64,000 bases of DNA from Eopsaltria australis. Its lineage: Eukaryota; Chordata; Aves; Passeriformes; Petroicidae. The stretch lies in NCBI GenBank assembly GCA_034509425.1, contig JAVTVJ010000011.1, positions 2,418,001 through 2,482,000 of the forward strand, written 5' to 3'. Both the position numbers and the translations under genes were made by a program. The notes under the pieces were generated by a model that saw only the letters and a program-made list of their open reading frames with translations, made no database searches and was not told the DNA's origin. The number at the start of each line of letters is the position of its first letter. Position 1 is the stretch's first letter. Below, one piece after another: positions 25,281 through 36,700 of this stretch.

Positions 25281-26258
25281 ACCATATAATCATCGTATTG
25301 TTTGGGTTAGAAAGACTCTCCAAAGTTCCCTGAATCCAACCTGTCAGCCACATGTAATACTTCCTGTTATGTGTCTCTGGGCAGCCTGTTCCAGTGCCTC
25401 ATCACTCACATCATAAAAGCATTTCCTCTTTATGTCCAGTCTAAATCTACCCACTCTCAGTTTAAAATCAGTGTACCTTTTCCTTTCCCTACAGGCTCCA
25501 GTAAAAAGTCTCTCTCTGTCTTTCTCAAAAGACTCCTTTATATATTGATAGGCCACAGTAAGGCTTCCCTGTTGCTTCTCTTCTTCAGTCTGAACAAGCA
25601 CAACTCTCTCAGCCTTTCCTCATAGGAAAGGTGCAGCCCCTGATCATTTTCATGACCTTCCTCTGGACAAAATCCAATAGGTCCACGTCTTTTTGTGCTG
25701 GGGATCCCAGAGGCGGACACAGCAGGAACACCCTGCAGGTGGGATGTCATGATAGCAGTGGAGGAGAAAAATCACCTTGCTTGACCTGCTGCCCATTTTT
25801 TTTTTTTTTTTCGCAGCTTAAAATACGATTGGATCTCTGGGTTGCAAGTGGGCATTGCTGGCTCATATTTAACTTTTCATTTACTGATATCCCCAAATCT
25901 CTCCAGGTCTGCTCTCAATGTATTCACCACTCAGTCTTTATTGATATTGAAGATTGCCCCAGTCCAGGTGCAGGACTTTGCACTTAGCTTTGCTGAGCTT
26001 CTTGAAGTTTATATTGTCTTCTTCAAGCCTGTGAAGGTCCCTCTGGGTGGCCTGTCTTCAGTCTAGGGTATCAGCTGCACCACTCATCTTGGTGTCATGT
26101 GCTGACTTGCTGAGGGTGCACTCAGTCCCACTGTCTATGTGATTAATAAAGATATTGAACAGACCTAGTCCCAGCAGGAACTGCCGAGGGACACCAGTTG
26201 TGACTGATCTCCTTTTGGACACTGAGCTGTAGACTGCCATTCTTTGCATGCAGCCATT
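25281..26258 (-). mobile_element. CR1 LINE fragment with RT remnants and internal T16
   Basis: About 980 bp in reverse orientation; the 3' end is near 25281. The minus strand encodes RFRLDIKRK at about 25422-25448, a signature of the extreme C-terminus of CR1 ORF2. Further upstream in the element it encodes LFNIFIN (about 26142-26162) and AHDTK (26088-26102), corresponding to the FADDTKL catalytic box with one catalytic Asp changed to His. Between these lies a T16 run (25796-25811) where the family normally has mixed sequence. The copy is 5'-truncated near 26258 and inactive. It appears less decayed than the 4349-5268 copy. Confidence 0.95.
25796..25811. repeat. T16 homopolymer inside a CR1 copy
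   Basis: Sixteen T interrupt the CR1 body, with recognisable CR1 sequence on both sides. It is best explained as expansion of a short native T run by slippage. A retro-inserted tail is less likely because no extra body sequence accompanies it. Confidence 0.9.
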
Positions 26259-26761
26259 ACAATTACAGAGAATTGATATTACCTCCGGAACAAAGCTGAA
26301 AGAAATCCTGCTAAATTATAAAGCTGAGCTTAGAAACAGTTTGTCACAATAACGAGGACAGGCAATACTGATACTCTTTCAATGTAATTCTGATTACTGA
26401 TCCACATTTCTCAATAGAGAAAACGGTAGTACTAATAGGCAGTATACATTTATCAAGGAAAATGGAATTTTCATCATATAAATTCATCATAAAAATTAAT
26501 CAATTGAAATATGTGAAATTTATTTCCTCATTATTTTCTTTAAGAGATTGACTCCTCCTTTTTGGCTTTGTTCTTTGTGGTTTTTATCTTATTACAAGAA
26601 GATACAGAAAAGAAACAGGCTAAAAACTTTGCAGAAAGCTTAGAATTATTCTTATTTTGCCCTTAAGTTTTCAAATATAACAATTAAATCCTTAAATTTT
26701 TTTTCTAGTTTTACTCAGGAAGTTTGCAGTTAAAATGCTATATATGAAAACAAACATTTCC

Positions 26762-26776
26762 TTTTTTTTTTTTTTT
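26762..26776. repeat. Poly-T homopolymer (T15)
   Basis: A run of fifteen T followed by gtttttcccccaag. There is no retrotransposon body on either side that I can recognise. Confidence 0.85.
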
Positions 26777-26934
26777 GTTTTTCCCCCAAGTTTTTGACCA
26801 GGTTCCTCTTAACCACTCTCCCTCATAAACTTTGACCCAAGCAATGCTTCAGGTTTTTTATATGTAGGCTGTTAGCCATTGAAGTAGAAAAAATTGGTTT
26901 TGCACGTATTTACACACATATGTTTCTTTAAGGA

Positions 26935-26986
26935 TGTATATACATATATGTATATATGTTTTCTATATTTACACACACACAAACAC
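26935..26986. repeat. Compound TA / CA microsatellite
   Basis: Alternating purine-pyrimidine sequence (tatatacatatatgtatata) leads into an imperfect (CA)n tract (acacacacacaaacac). It is a plausible polymorphic site. Confidence 0.85.
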
Positions 26987-28774
26987 CTATCAGAGAAATA
27001 TCATATTAATATCTCTGAACTGTATGGTAATGTCAGCCTCAGATAAGCTATAAACTTAAATCTGGAAACTGTTAAATCAAAACTGTTTGCTTGCCAACTG
27101 TCTGACATACTAAGTTATTGTAATTTATTGCTGACCTTGGTTAGCAGGTGTGAAATGCATCAGGGGAGATGTAGTGAATCATCATGATTTTGTTTTCAAT
27201 TATTTTGTTTGCTGTCTGCAGTTAAAATATGAATGAAACCTATTTTATGTAGCTTTTTCAATGACAGCCTAAGAAAATACATACAAGGCAAAATATTTCA
27301 TGATACTTGCTTTGTATTTCAAAAATTTCTGCTGTGAAATAATTCCTTTCAAAGTGTTTAGACACATTGTACACTCAGGTTGTATGTACTTTTCCTGTGG
27401 TTAAGGAAAAGAAACAGTGGGAAGATGTCTGTGTTAAGAACACTCATTACCTGCCTCATATAAGACTCATTTCCCAAAACTCTTGCCAGAGGCTCACATG
27501 AAATGTAGAATACTGTTAGATGTAAACTTGACAATTGCTCCAAACCATATAGATTATTGCAGCTTCTTTGCCATCTCCAAACACAATAAGATATATCCTT
27601 ATTTAAATACCAAGAACTAGAGGGACTCCTTACTACAGGGTATAAAAAGACAGGGTTGTAGCTTTCCTGTTAGAGATGAGTCTAAAAAATAGATTCTGGT
27701 TCTGAGCCACAACTGACCAAAGTTTTGTCAGGTCATGCAGAATTCTGTGATATCTCTTTGCTAGTAGTCTTTTCCCTTCCCGTAGATCTACTGAGACTTA
27801 CTCAGCAACACAGGTATGGAAAATGAAGCTAAACTCTTCATTTCAGCTCATTTCCACAGTTCAACTCCTGACTGTCTCACTCCTTTCAGGCTGAAGAGAG
27901 TAGCAGCTGCACAAAGCAGAGAGTCACCTATCCCTTCTTTCAGTCCCTACACCTGGATACTGCTAGTGCTGCACATAACACTAAATTCACGTAAGTTCAC
28001 AGTCACTGAATATTTTCAAGAGGCTGGGGAGTCTTAAACATGTAGGCAATTCCCTGCAGCTGTTCAGATGTCCTAATACTCTGGTTTAAAATAAATAATA
28101 TAATTTGAAATTAGCTACTTCTTGAAGTTAATTTTTTTAAAGAAAGATCTAAGAATTTGATGTTGCACTAGCTCACCTTGCACAGAAAACATATTTGGTA
28201 ATTTTGTATTAAATCAGGCTAATTTTGTCTTTGCAAATTTATGTACCAGACTTACTTATTGTACATATTTTTAGATTATGCTCTTCAAAAAATTTTGTTG
28301 CTGTTGCTCCAAAATATAAATGTTTTCTACATTTTGCTTTGATCTGTGTGCAGGTGTAGAAGAGTTTGGATATAGAAACCACAAACACAATGCACGTGTA
28401 CGTCTACATATGTGTATAAACATGGTTATTTCATATAAGAAAGATTAAAAATCATCTTTGAATAGCTAGTTAAAGACTTTCAGGAATGATGGACTTAATC
28501 TGAAATTTTGCATATTTAAAATAAAAAATAAAGATTCACATATACCTTGAGTGATTGGCCTTAGGCAATTTTGAGACACAAAGTACTCTGACTTAACCTG
28601 GAGAAAAACAAGTACACAAAAATACAAGCCAAAAGCTTGAGTTTACAATTAAAGCTACATTGCCTTATGAGATAATTATCTCAAAGTACGGCATAAAATG
28701 AGACTACCCATGAAAAACTTGTGTTTAGGGCACAAATTAAAAATGTTAATGTAAATTTATTTTCTTATTTAATA

Positions 28775-28799
28775 AATATATATATATATTTATTGACAT
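28775..28799. repeat. (TA)n microsatellite
   Basis: About ten TA dinucleotides, followed by degenerate tattgaca units up to about 28815. Confidence 0.85.
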
Positions 28800-31700
28800 A
28801 TATTGACACATATATTTTATATGACACTTTAGGAGAGTTAAACATATTGATTTTGGGAAGAAACAAAAGTTTAATTTCTTGAGTTACTGTTGAATTGCTA
28901 AAATTTTAATACTTGGAATATTGTAGCCTTTCACCTTAGTGCAGTCAGATAAATACCTATGCTTTAGCTGGTTTTTTAAGGCATAACTTCTGGCTTTTAG
29001 AACTTAATACATATGCAGTCAAAATTAATTTCATTCTATTCTTAACTCCAAAACCACAAACATCAAAAGGTTTAAAAATAATTAATCTGCTTCTGTAATA
29101 GGAGTATGGCATAGAAACCATATATATGCTCTATGTAGGGACTTGTTAACTAATTCACTTGATTTCTTATTTTCATTTTTTCTTTCCTACCTTTTTCTTT
29201 CTTTTTTTTTTATTCTATGTGTAATTCTTTTAATTCAAACTCATAAAAAACTGTTGATGAGATTCAGCTTCAGAGGAACAGTTTTTTGACTCATAATATT
29301 TCAAGAAACACGTTTCTGGAAATTTTGTCATATTAAATCTTATTAATATAAGGGTCTGGCACAGTCATTATTGAGTTGTCATCATAGTCTACAGGATATA
29401 AATCTAAAGAAATGCCTCCTGTATAAAGAGAATTCTTTATTAAAACCACCTTTCTTTAAAAGTATATTACATCAATATGTGATTTTTTTGTGAGCAGAAG
29501 TTCCTTTTATGCCACCATGGTTGGTCAACTCCCTGCTTGTGCTACATCAGTAGTAGAGCTATTAGAAAATGTGGAAAGCAGCTTGAACAGGTGACCTTTT
29601 AAAGAAAAGCTTGTCAAACCACTGATCTCAGTAAGATCTTCATTAAAGTGAAAGGAGTATCTGTCTATTCTTGTTTTTTAAACTTGAGGATTGAAATACC
29701 CTGGGGTGATTTAGTTTACTTATATTTGATAGCTCCTTATTTTATAGCCAAAGTCAGATTCTGCATGTATTCCAAGCAGATAATGTTAAGAAGCACTAGC
29801 AAATTCTTACTTCTATGTCTGGTCATATCCTGACCGACATTATTTCAGCAAAAATTCTCAACAATATATAAAGTTCTGCTGCAGATCATTAGACAGAGCA
29901 TAATGACAGAAACATCAGTTTTATCAGAGCTCTCTGCTTAATAGCCATAGGTATATAAAATATTCCTGTAAGCAAATATAGTTCAAATTAGTCAGCAGTA
30001 ACCAATACATATTTCAGATGATATTGTCAAAAATGTGAATATCAGCAGGTTAAAGACAACTTGTAGGGACACCCAACGTATATAACAAGTTATCAGCTAA
30101 TGCTTCCACTGATGTTTATCACAAATACAGAGTACAGTAATATTCCACATTCAACAGACATCTGGGTTCAAAATAGTCTCTGTCTTGTGTGCCAAGTCCC
30201 TCTAGGCTGTCAGTTGAACACAGCTTGTTTTGCAGTTTGCCTAGATTTCACAGATTGCCTAGTAGATTCTTGAGAATCTACTCAAGACTTTTGAGGAAAT
30301 GTACGAGGAATTTTTTATCCTATCTTTCTTCAGCTCAAGGAAGTCGCCATCTGCTTAAGTTATGCAAGAGAAGAGTTCAGCTAATAGCAGCTGACATGTG
30401 AATTCCAGAGCTGTTGTGCCAACACTTCCAAAGCCACGGCTGTGTTAGAGATTGGCCAGCTAAACAATCATTAGGTGTGATGATTCTAATTAGCAACAAC
30501 CTGATGGTTATTGGCTTTTCCCCTTTAAATAGCAAAGACGGAGGCCTCCACCCTCTTTCAGAACAAATACATTTTAAAAAGATGCTCTTAGCTAAAAAAA
30601 AGAACAAATTGTCCATCACTTCTCGCAAAAATGCAATACAACGTGAGGATAGATTGTATACCTCTTAATATTGAAATACAGAGATTTGTCTTTAAACAAT
30701 TGATATCCTGAAGCAGTATGAGAAATTTCCTCAAGATGTACATAGTTCATGTGTGCTTTACACTTCTTACTCTAGCAGACAAAGTGAAGTGATCTTTTCC
30801 AATTCTCAAGAGCACACTTTTGCATGGAAATAAATGCTGTGCCTGTTTTCTTCGCTGTGTCTATCTGTGACCATTTGTGCTGTGAATAAAAGTGCACAGA
30901 AGATCTTGTTGCTAAGCTGCCAGAAATTGCATCACAGTTAGATAAAAGACCTGGTTATAAAAAAAGGGCTAGTGGTGGGAGAAAAGTAAACATTTTCACA
31001 GGTGACTTGGCTAGAGATTTAGTTCATCAAAGACTTTTTCTTCTTTGAAAGAAACAGGAGGGCAAAAAAAAAGAGACAGAGGGGTTTTAAAAAATTATTT
31101 GGAAAAGATCAGAGAGAGCAAGCAGGAAAATTGTCTAGAAACATATGAAGTAATTATGTCAGAATGGACATTAAATAAAAGCAGATAGGAGCAAAAATAG
31201 TGATAATTGTAATCAACAATAGATCTATGCTAAAAATGAAAGTAATTTCCTGAACTGGGGTTCTGAGAACTCTTACAGTATATTTGAAGAGCAAAATGAG
31301 GCTCCCCTTGTCACTTGGTGTGATTTTTGTTCTAAGCTCACATTAAAAGGGAATCTTTATAGAGACTACCAATAAGAGAATTCTTCTTATTATTAAGGGT
31401 ATTCTTTTTTATTTTTTTTAATATGGTATTTATAGTTGAAGCTTATAAAATAAGCTATAGCTTCAGTTAAAGACCTGTCTTTACTCTGAAGAACTCTTTT
31501 GACCACTCATATCTTTATTTCAGTTTAATTGCCAGAATTAATGTTTGAACAGGTGGGAAGCCACCTGAACATGGCTTTTTAATATAACTTTCTAAAGAAA
31601 TAAATTTTCTGAGATAATTTTGGTCATCCTTCTTCCACTCCTTCCTTTCACCAAAGTTGTTGAGTGGAATGGTAGTGAGTTAAACTTAATTATTTTTAAA

Positions 31701-33607
31701 AAGAGTTTCTACAATTTTTCTTTAAGCCATAAAAAATCATTTATTTTAAAATTCAATTTCAAAAAAATGCACAGATTGCATTTGTGAGCTTTTTAGATGG
31801 ATGATTATTTTCATTCTGTTTTTTAATGAAGAATTTAGCCTAGAAATATTGAGAATTATGAGTATTGAAATCCCAATTATGTAAATTAGTTTTTGAAAAC
31901 ATTGAGATACTAATTTTTAGATTATTTTATATATTAACAGCTACAAAGAACTTTTTAGTTACGGTTCATTTCATCCTAATATGTGTTTAAAGTTGATTAG
32001 ATGAGTTCCTGTTCCTCCTGACCTATTATAGAGTATTAAGGACTGAGCAGAATATACTCACAGATTTATTCCAGAATACTTCATTTGCAATGAAAAGCCC
32101 AGAAATAATAATAAAGACTTTATTTTTAGTTTCATTTGCAATGCTAAAAAACAGGAATAATTTTTAAGTCCATGAACTTCTTTTGTCTCTAGAACTATAC
32201 CATATAGCCAGCATGTGATAAGAATGAGTCTTTTCCTGTTCTTTCCCACTACTTTATGTTAAAACCCATCCTGGATTACCAATATCAATATTTCCTTAGA
32301 TGTATGCAAATAGTTTAGATATCACCTCATATTTTGTCCTTTTCTTGTATTCTTGTACCACAAATAAAAAACCTCTTGCAGATTTTACTAATGGTTTGCC
32401 TCTACTTAGAATAATTTTTATTGCAGTATTACAGTATTACAGTTTTATTAATAATTATATAAGGAATAATTGTCATCTTACATGATAACATTCTTTTTTT
32501 TTATTACTCCTGCTGTAAGTGGTGCAGAATTCAGGAGAACTAGTTACAACTTTTCCAAATCTCCAAAGCTTTCCCAATTATTTCTTGCAAAATTTAAAAT
32601 ATTGTGAAGAGTTCTACATTTTTAGTCACAAAAAATGGTATAATTGTATAATTAGAAATATTTCATGTTCTTACTTCATATTTGCTGTCTAAACACGGAA
32701 GTCTAGACTTGAGTTGAGGAAAAGGCACAGTTATGTCAAAGATTTCAAAATATGAGCTATAATATATTTTTTAAATTTTTCATAATGGTTTCTTTAACAT
32801 AATGAAATCACAGAATGTAAACATAAAAAGTGTGAAAAAGTGTATAAATAGTAAATAATTGATAGTTATAAATTGAATGGAGTTATTCAGACTTTTATCT
32901 TTTTCTTAAAAGTCATTCTGAATGGAGGTTTCTTGGAACCACTTTTCGCTATGGAGTTGATGTTCCCTTGAAGAGAGATAATGTTTGCCCCAGACATAAC
33001 TCTTGATCTACCTGTCAGGTTTTCAGTAAGGCTGAATCCTAGTTCATATATATATAGATATCTGTTAACTTTGCAGGTTTTTTTGGGAACTAACAGAAAT
33101 ATAATATGAATGAAGTATAGCATAAGCCAAGGTAATCAACGCAGGCAAATATTCTGTCTGTCTCTGCCAAAACTTTTGAAGACAAAAGCTACTACCCTCA
33201 GAGATACTACCTTCAACTTTATTAATAATTTCAAGTAATAAAGTTCAAGAATATATATTTAGATTGAACCTATGGATTAAATTTATAAAAGTATGTCTTT
33301 GTCTTATATTCCTTTTCACTTAGAATGCTTTTGATATTAAGACCTTGGAAAGGGTTTCACAAAGCATTTCAAGAAGGTACATGGAATGTTTATGAATTCA
33401 ACAATCCCCTGGTTTTTGTGGCCAGTCTTTATAAATTTCAGTGGCCAGTATAGTAGGAATGAATGCTATGCTTCTATGGTTTATGGGGCAGTAAATACAG
33501 AAGAAGTTGAAGGTGCATATAGTATTTCAACTTTCAGGTCTACTTCAGACTGATAGCAGAAGAGAAGATAGCTCTGTGTAACTGTAAAGCCAAAAATAGG
33601 TAGATGA

Positions 33608-33712
33608 ACAAAAAAACCAAACCAAACCAAACCAAACAAACCAAACAACAAAAAACCCCCCAAAAAACCAAGACCAAACCAAACCAAAAAAACCCGAATA
33701 CAAAACCAAAAA
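33608..33712. repeat. A/C-rich (AACCAA)n low-complexity tract
   Basis: About 105 bp of AACCAA, ACCAAA and AAACC units, almost free of T and G on the plus strand. On the minus strand it reads as GGTTT units and yields a Phe/Leu/Gly/Trp-rich pseudo-frame (33481-33750) that is not a gene. It resembles the tract at 10757-10920 in composition but not in unit. Confidence 0.9.
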
Positions 33713-36700
33713 GATGTAGAGTGCTTTACCTTTGGAATTGATTGAGACAAGAACTCGATCTCACTAACAAAAAATTCAGGGTATGTAAAACAGGTTTTGG
33801 AGTCTGATCAGGTTTTTGTGCTTAAGTGAACACAAGTGAAAGATTAGTCATTATTTTGATAATTTAATTTAAAATACTCCAAAACCCAGCATTGCACAGA
33901 AATTCATATTTGAATGTTTTTTGTGATGTACCACTTCAAAAGACTTACTTAACAAGTAAATAAGATTTCTGGTCTCAGTCTTTACTTCAAGTTATCTAAT
34001 TTGTATCAGTTATACATAATCACCTACACAGCATGCAAGGACCTCTTTTAAATACCACAAACAGGCTGAAATCTGGATGATTTCAATAACTATAAAGACA
34101 TTTCCATAAATTTTACAGTTCGTCTTGGTTTTTATAATTGTGCCTTGTTAAGCCTTAATAACTTTCCTGGTCTTTTGTCTATATGAACTTTGAATTGTAG
34201 CAACTCTTGGGCTTTTTTCTGGGCATTTACTTTCTGGTCACAAGAGAAACTTTACTAACCTTCTCCCAATACTGCAGTGTAAGGCTAGAAAAAGTTTTCA
34301 TCAGGATTGAGAGTAGAATCCAGCAAAATGGGAAAGGATGACCATCATTTCATATTTATGGGGTTTTAGAGACTAGAAAAGCCCTTCAGTTCTCTTTTGC
34401 ATAGCTACTGGACTCAATCCCCTGTCAGCAGAACTGTTATGAAAAACAGCCTATAAGTTGACTCCTTTCTCTTAGCTGTAGACAAGCTGTAGCTGCAGAA
34501 AAAAATCTACAAACTTTAGTGTTTTTTGAAGGTGTATTAACATTTGAACATCTACCTTAGCATCCTGAGGATCAGCCACAGGTGACCGTGGTGTGGAAAG
34601 CAACATCTCAGTTTCAGTGGTAACACATATCTCTACCCAAAAATTTTAAAAGCATCTTTACGATACTGGACTGCAACAGAGAGATTTCCAAATGGTCTCA
34701 GAAAGAAAAAGATTTTCTGCTTCTCTCTCTACTTTTGCTTATGTGGATTTTCCACACCAGGTCCTCCAAAAAATGGTTGGAAAATTTCAGCTCAAGGACA
34801 TCACTCCATCCTTATAGCATTGTTTAGTGTGTTGAGATAGGTTATTCCCCCTTATCCCCTAAAAAAATGTTCTAGAGATCTGACAACAAAAGTCTGCATA
34901 GTACAAGCCTCAGTTCTGCCTTTTAGAAAACATTCGGGCTTCCATCAAGCCCTTTCTTTTTTCATGGCTCTCTGCATTCTGACTACGAAGTAAAACAGGA
35001 TTCTTTCGAAGTCCTGGGCATTTTGCCACCACTTTGGGCCATGGGGCCAATAAAAATCATTAGCAATACATAAATTTTATCCAGCGGGCTTTCCTGAACA
35101 TGTGCAAATATTCATAAGGTTAGAGAACAGAAATCCATATGTTGTATCTTACATGCTTGGAATGCACTGAGTTTAACTAGTTTAGAATAAGTTCATAGGA
35201 ATATCCTGATATTTTTGTATCAAATTAGGACACATGTGATTCAAGTACCACAATAAGAGTCCTGATTAAATAAACAGATTGTTATTGCATTCCAAGAGAT
35301 AAAATCAATCACTGCAAAAAGCACTGCTTTTTCATCTCTACTGTATTATATTAACACTAAGCTACAATACTTATGAAATATCCACATTTTCTTCGGTGGA
35401 AATTTGCCCTTTTAAAATAGAGAGTTTCCATCTAACAGTTCCTGTGGTAAAGCAACACTCTTGTGTTATGGGGGGGGAGGGGCTGTGCAATTTAGTATTC
35501 AGTAAAACATTTGCATGGGATATTATGGAATATTTTGGACCAATTTTAACTCATATATAACTAGCTATTTTAATATGACTACCTGACTTACTCAGTAAGA
35601 AGCACATACTATTGTTCAACTATAAGTTTGGTACACCTGGAAAAAAATATGCTTTTTCTGGCTTGTTCTTGAGCTATTTTGAATAAACCAGACAGCTAAT
35701 ATTTTTTGAGTTTGTTTTGTTTGGGATTTTTTTTCTAGGCTAGTGTCAGGTAGTAGCATAATTTTAATGTGAAAGCAAAAACAGCAGAAGAAGCCTGAAA
35801 ACTTTTAGTAATATAAATTCTTTAGCAGCACCCAAACTTTTAACATGTAAACATATTGGGCCTGATAAATATGACATTTAACAGAATCCTGCACACGTTG
35901 TTCTGTAATGATATTATTTTACTGAAAATTGTGCCGTAACAGAACTGAGCATTTTAACATCCTACAGCACATTTTGGGAGTACACTTGAAAACAATTTCA
36001 TAGGGCTTTTTTTGGAGTTAAATGGAACTGGAGCTGAGGTGTTCTATAACTGCATTTTATTGTGGCTCTGGCTATACATGTATACACCCACACCAGAATT
36101 ATTCCTTTTTTTGGGCTATTAGATTTTGAAAATTGATGACATTATTGTACATGGAAACACTGAGGCAGAGCTCTTCTGAAACAGAGATGAAGACCAGTAA
36201 AATTATTTTGCCTAAGAGATTTAATTACTAGGATGATCCTAAAATGATTATCAGTGTAAACATGTTTTAGAATCAAAGTACAGTAAGAAAAAACATCAAA
36301 ACAACTAAAACAACCCCCAAAATAAATCAATTTCCCTCAAAGACCCATCAGAATTAATAGTTATAACCACTGTTTCTGAGATGTCAAGACCTCAGCAAGA
36401 GTAGGAAGTGATTAAAAAAAAAATTGCTATTTTAAGACATTTAATTTAGCCCGAGGAGATTCTTAATTTTTTATATGTTCTGGTCACAAGTTTTTGATGT
36501 CACAAAAATTTTGGATCCTTAGACTGATTCCAAGTGACTGTAGAGGAAATGTACTGCATTTATGTTCCTCTCGAGTTAAGTCATCATGGTCTAAATTTTC
36601 TGAGCTGTGTGGTTGTGAGAACAAAATGTCCTTATAAAATGTGAGCATTTTTCTTTCATGGTGTTCCAATATTTAATCTGGGTAGGTTGTCAAAATAATT

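Larger units (their letters stand above)
26259..33607. other. Long unique AT-rich stretch without genes
   Basis: More than 7 kb without a recognisable gene, RNA or transposon; open frames are at most 84 codons. Simple sequence includes T15 (26762-26776), TA/CA-rich microsatellites (26935-26986 and 28775-28799) and T/C-rich tracts near 29175-29215. The segment 30400-30560 is less AT-rich and dense in homeodomain- and CCAAT-like motifs. The absence of repeats here suggests either very old, decayed insertions or unique sequence. Confidence 0.55.

Noticed and set aside
33608..33712. AACCAA/GGTTT units resembling an interstitial telomere repeat
   Set aside because: The vertebrate telomere unit is TTAGGG; these units do not match and are simple A/C-rich low complexity.
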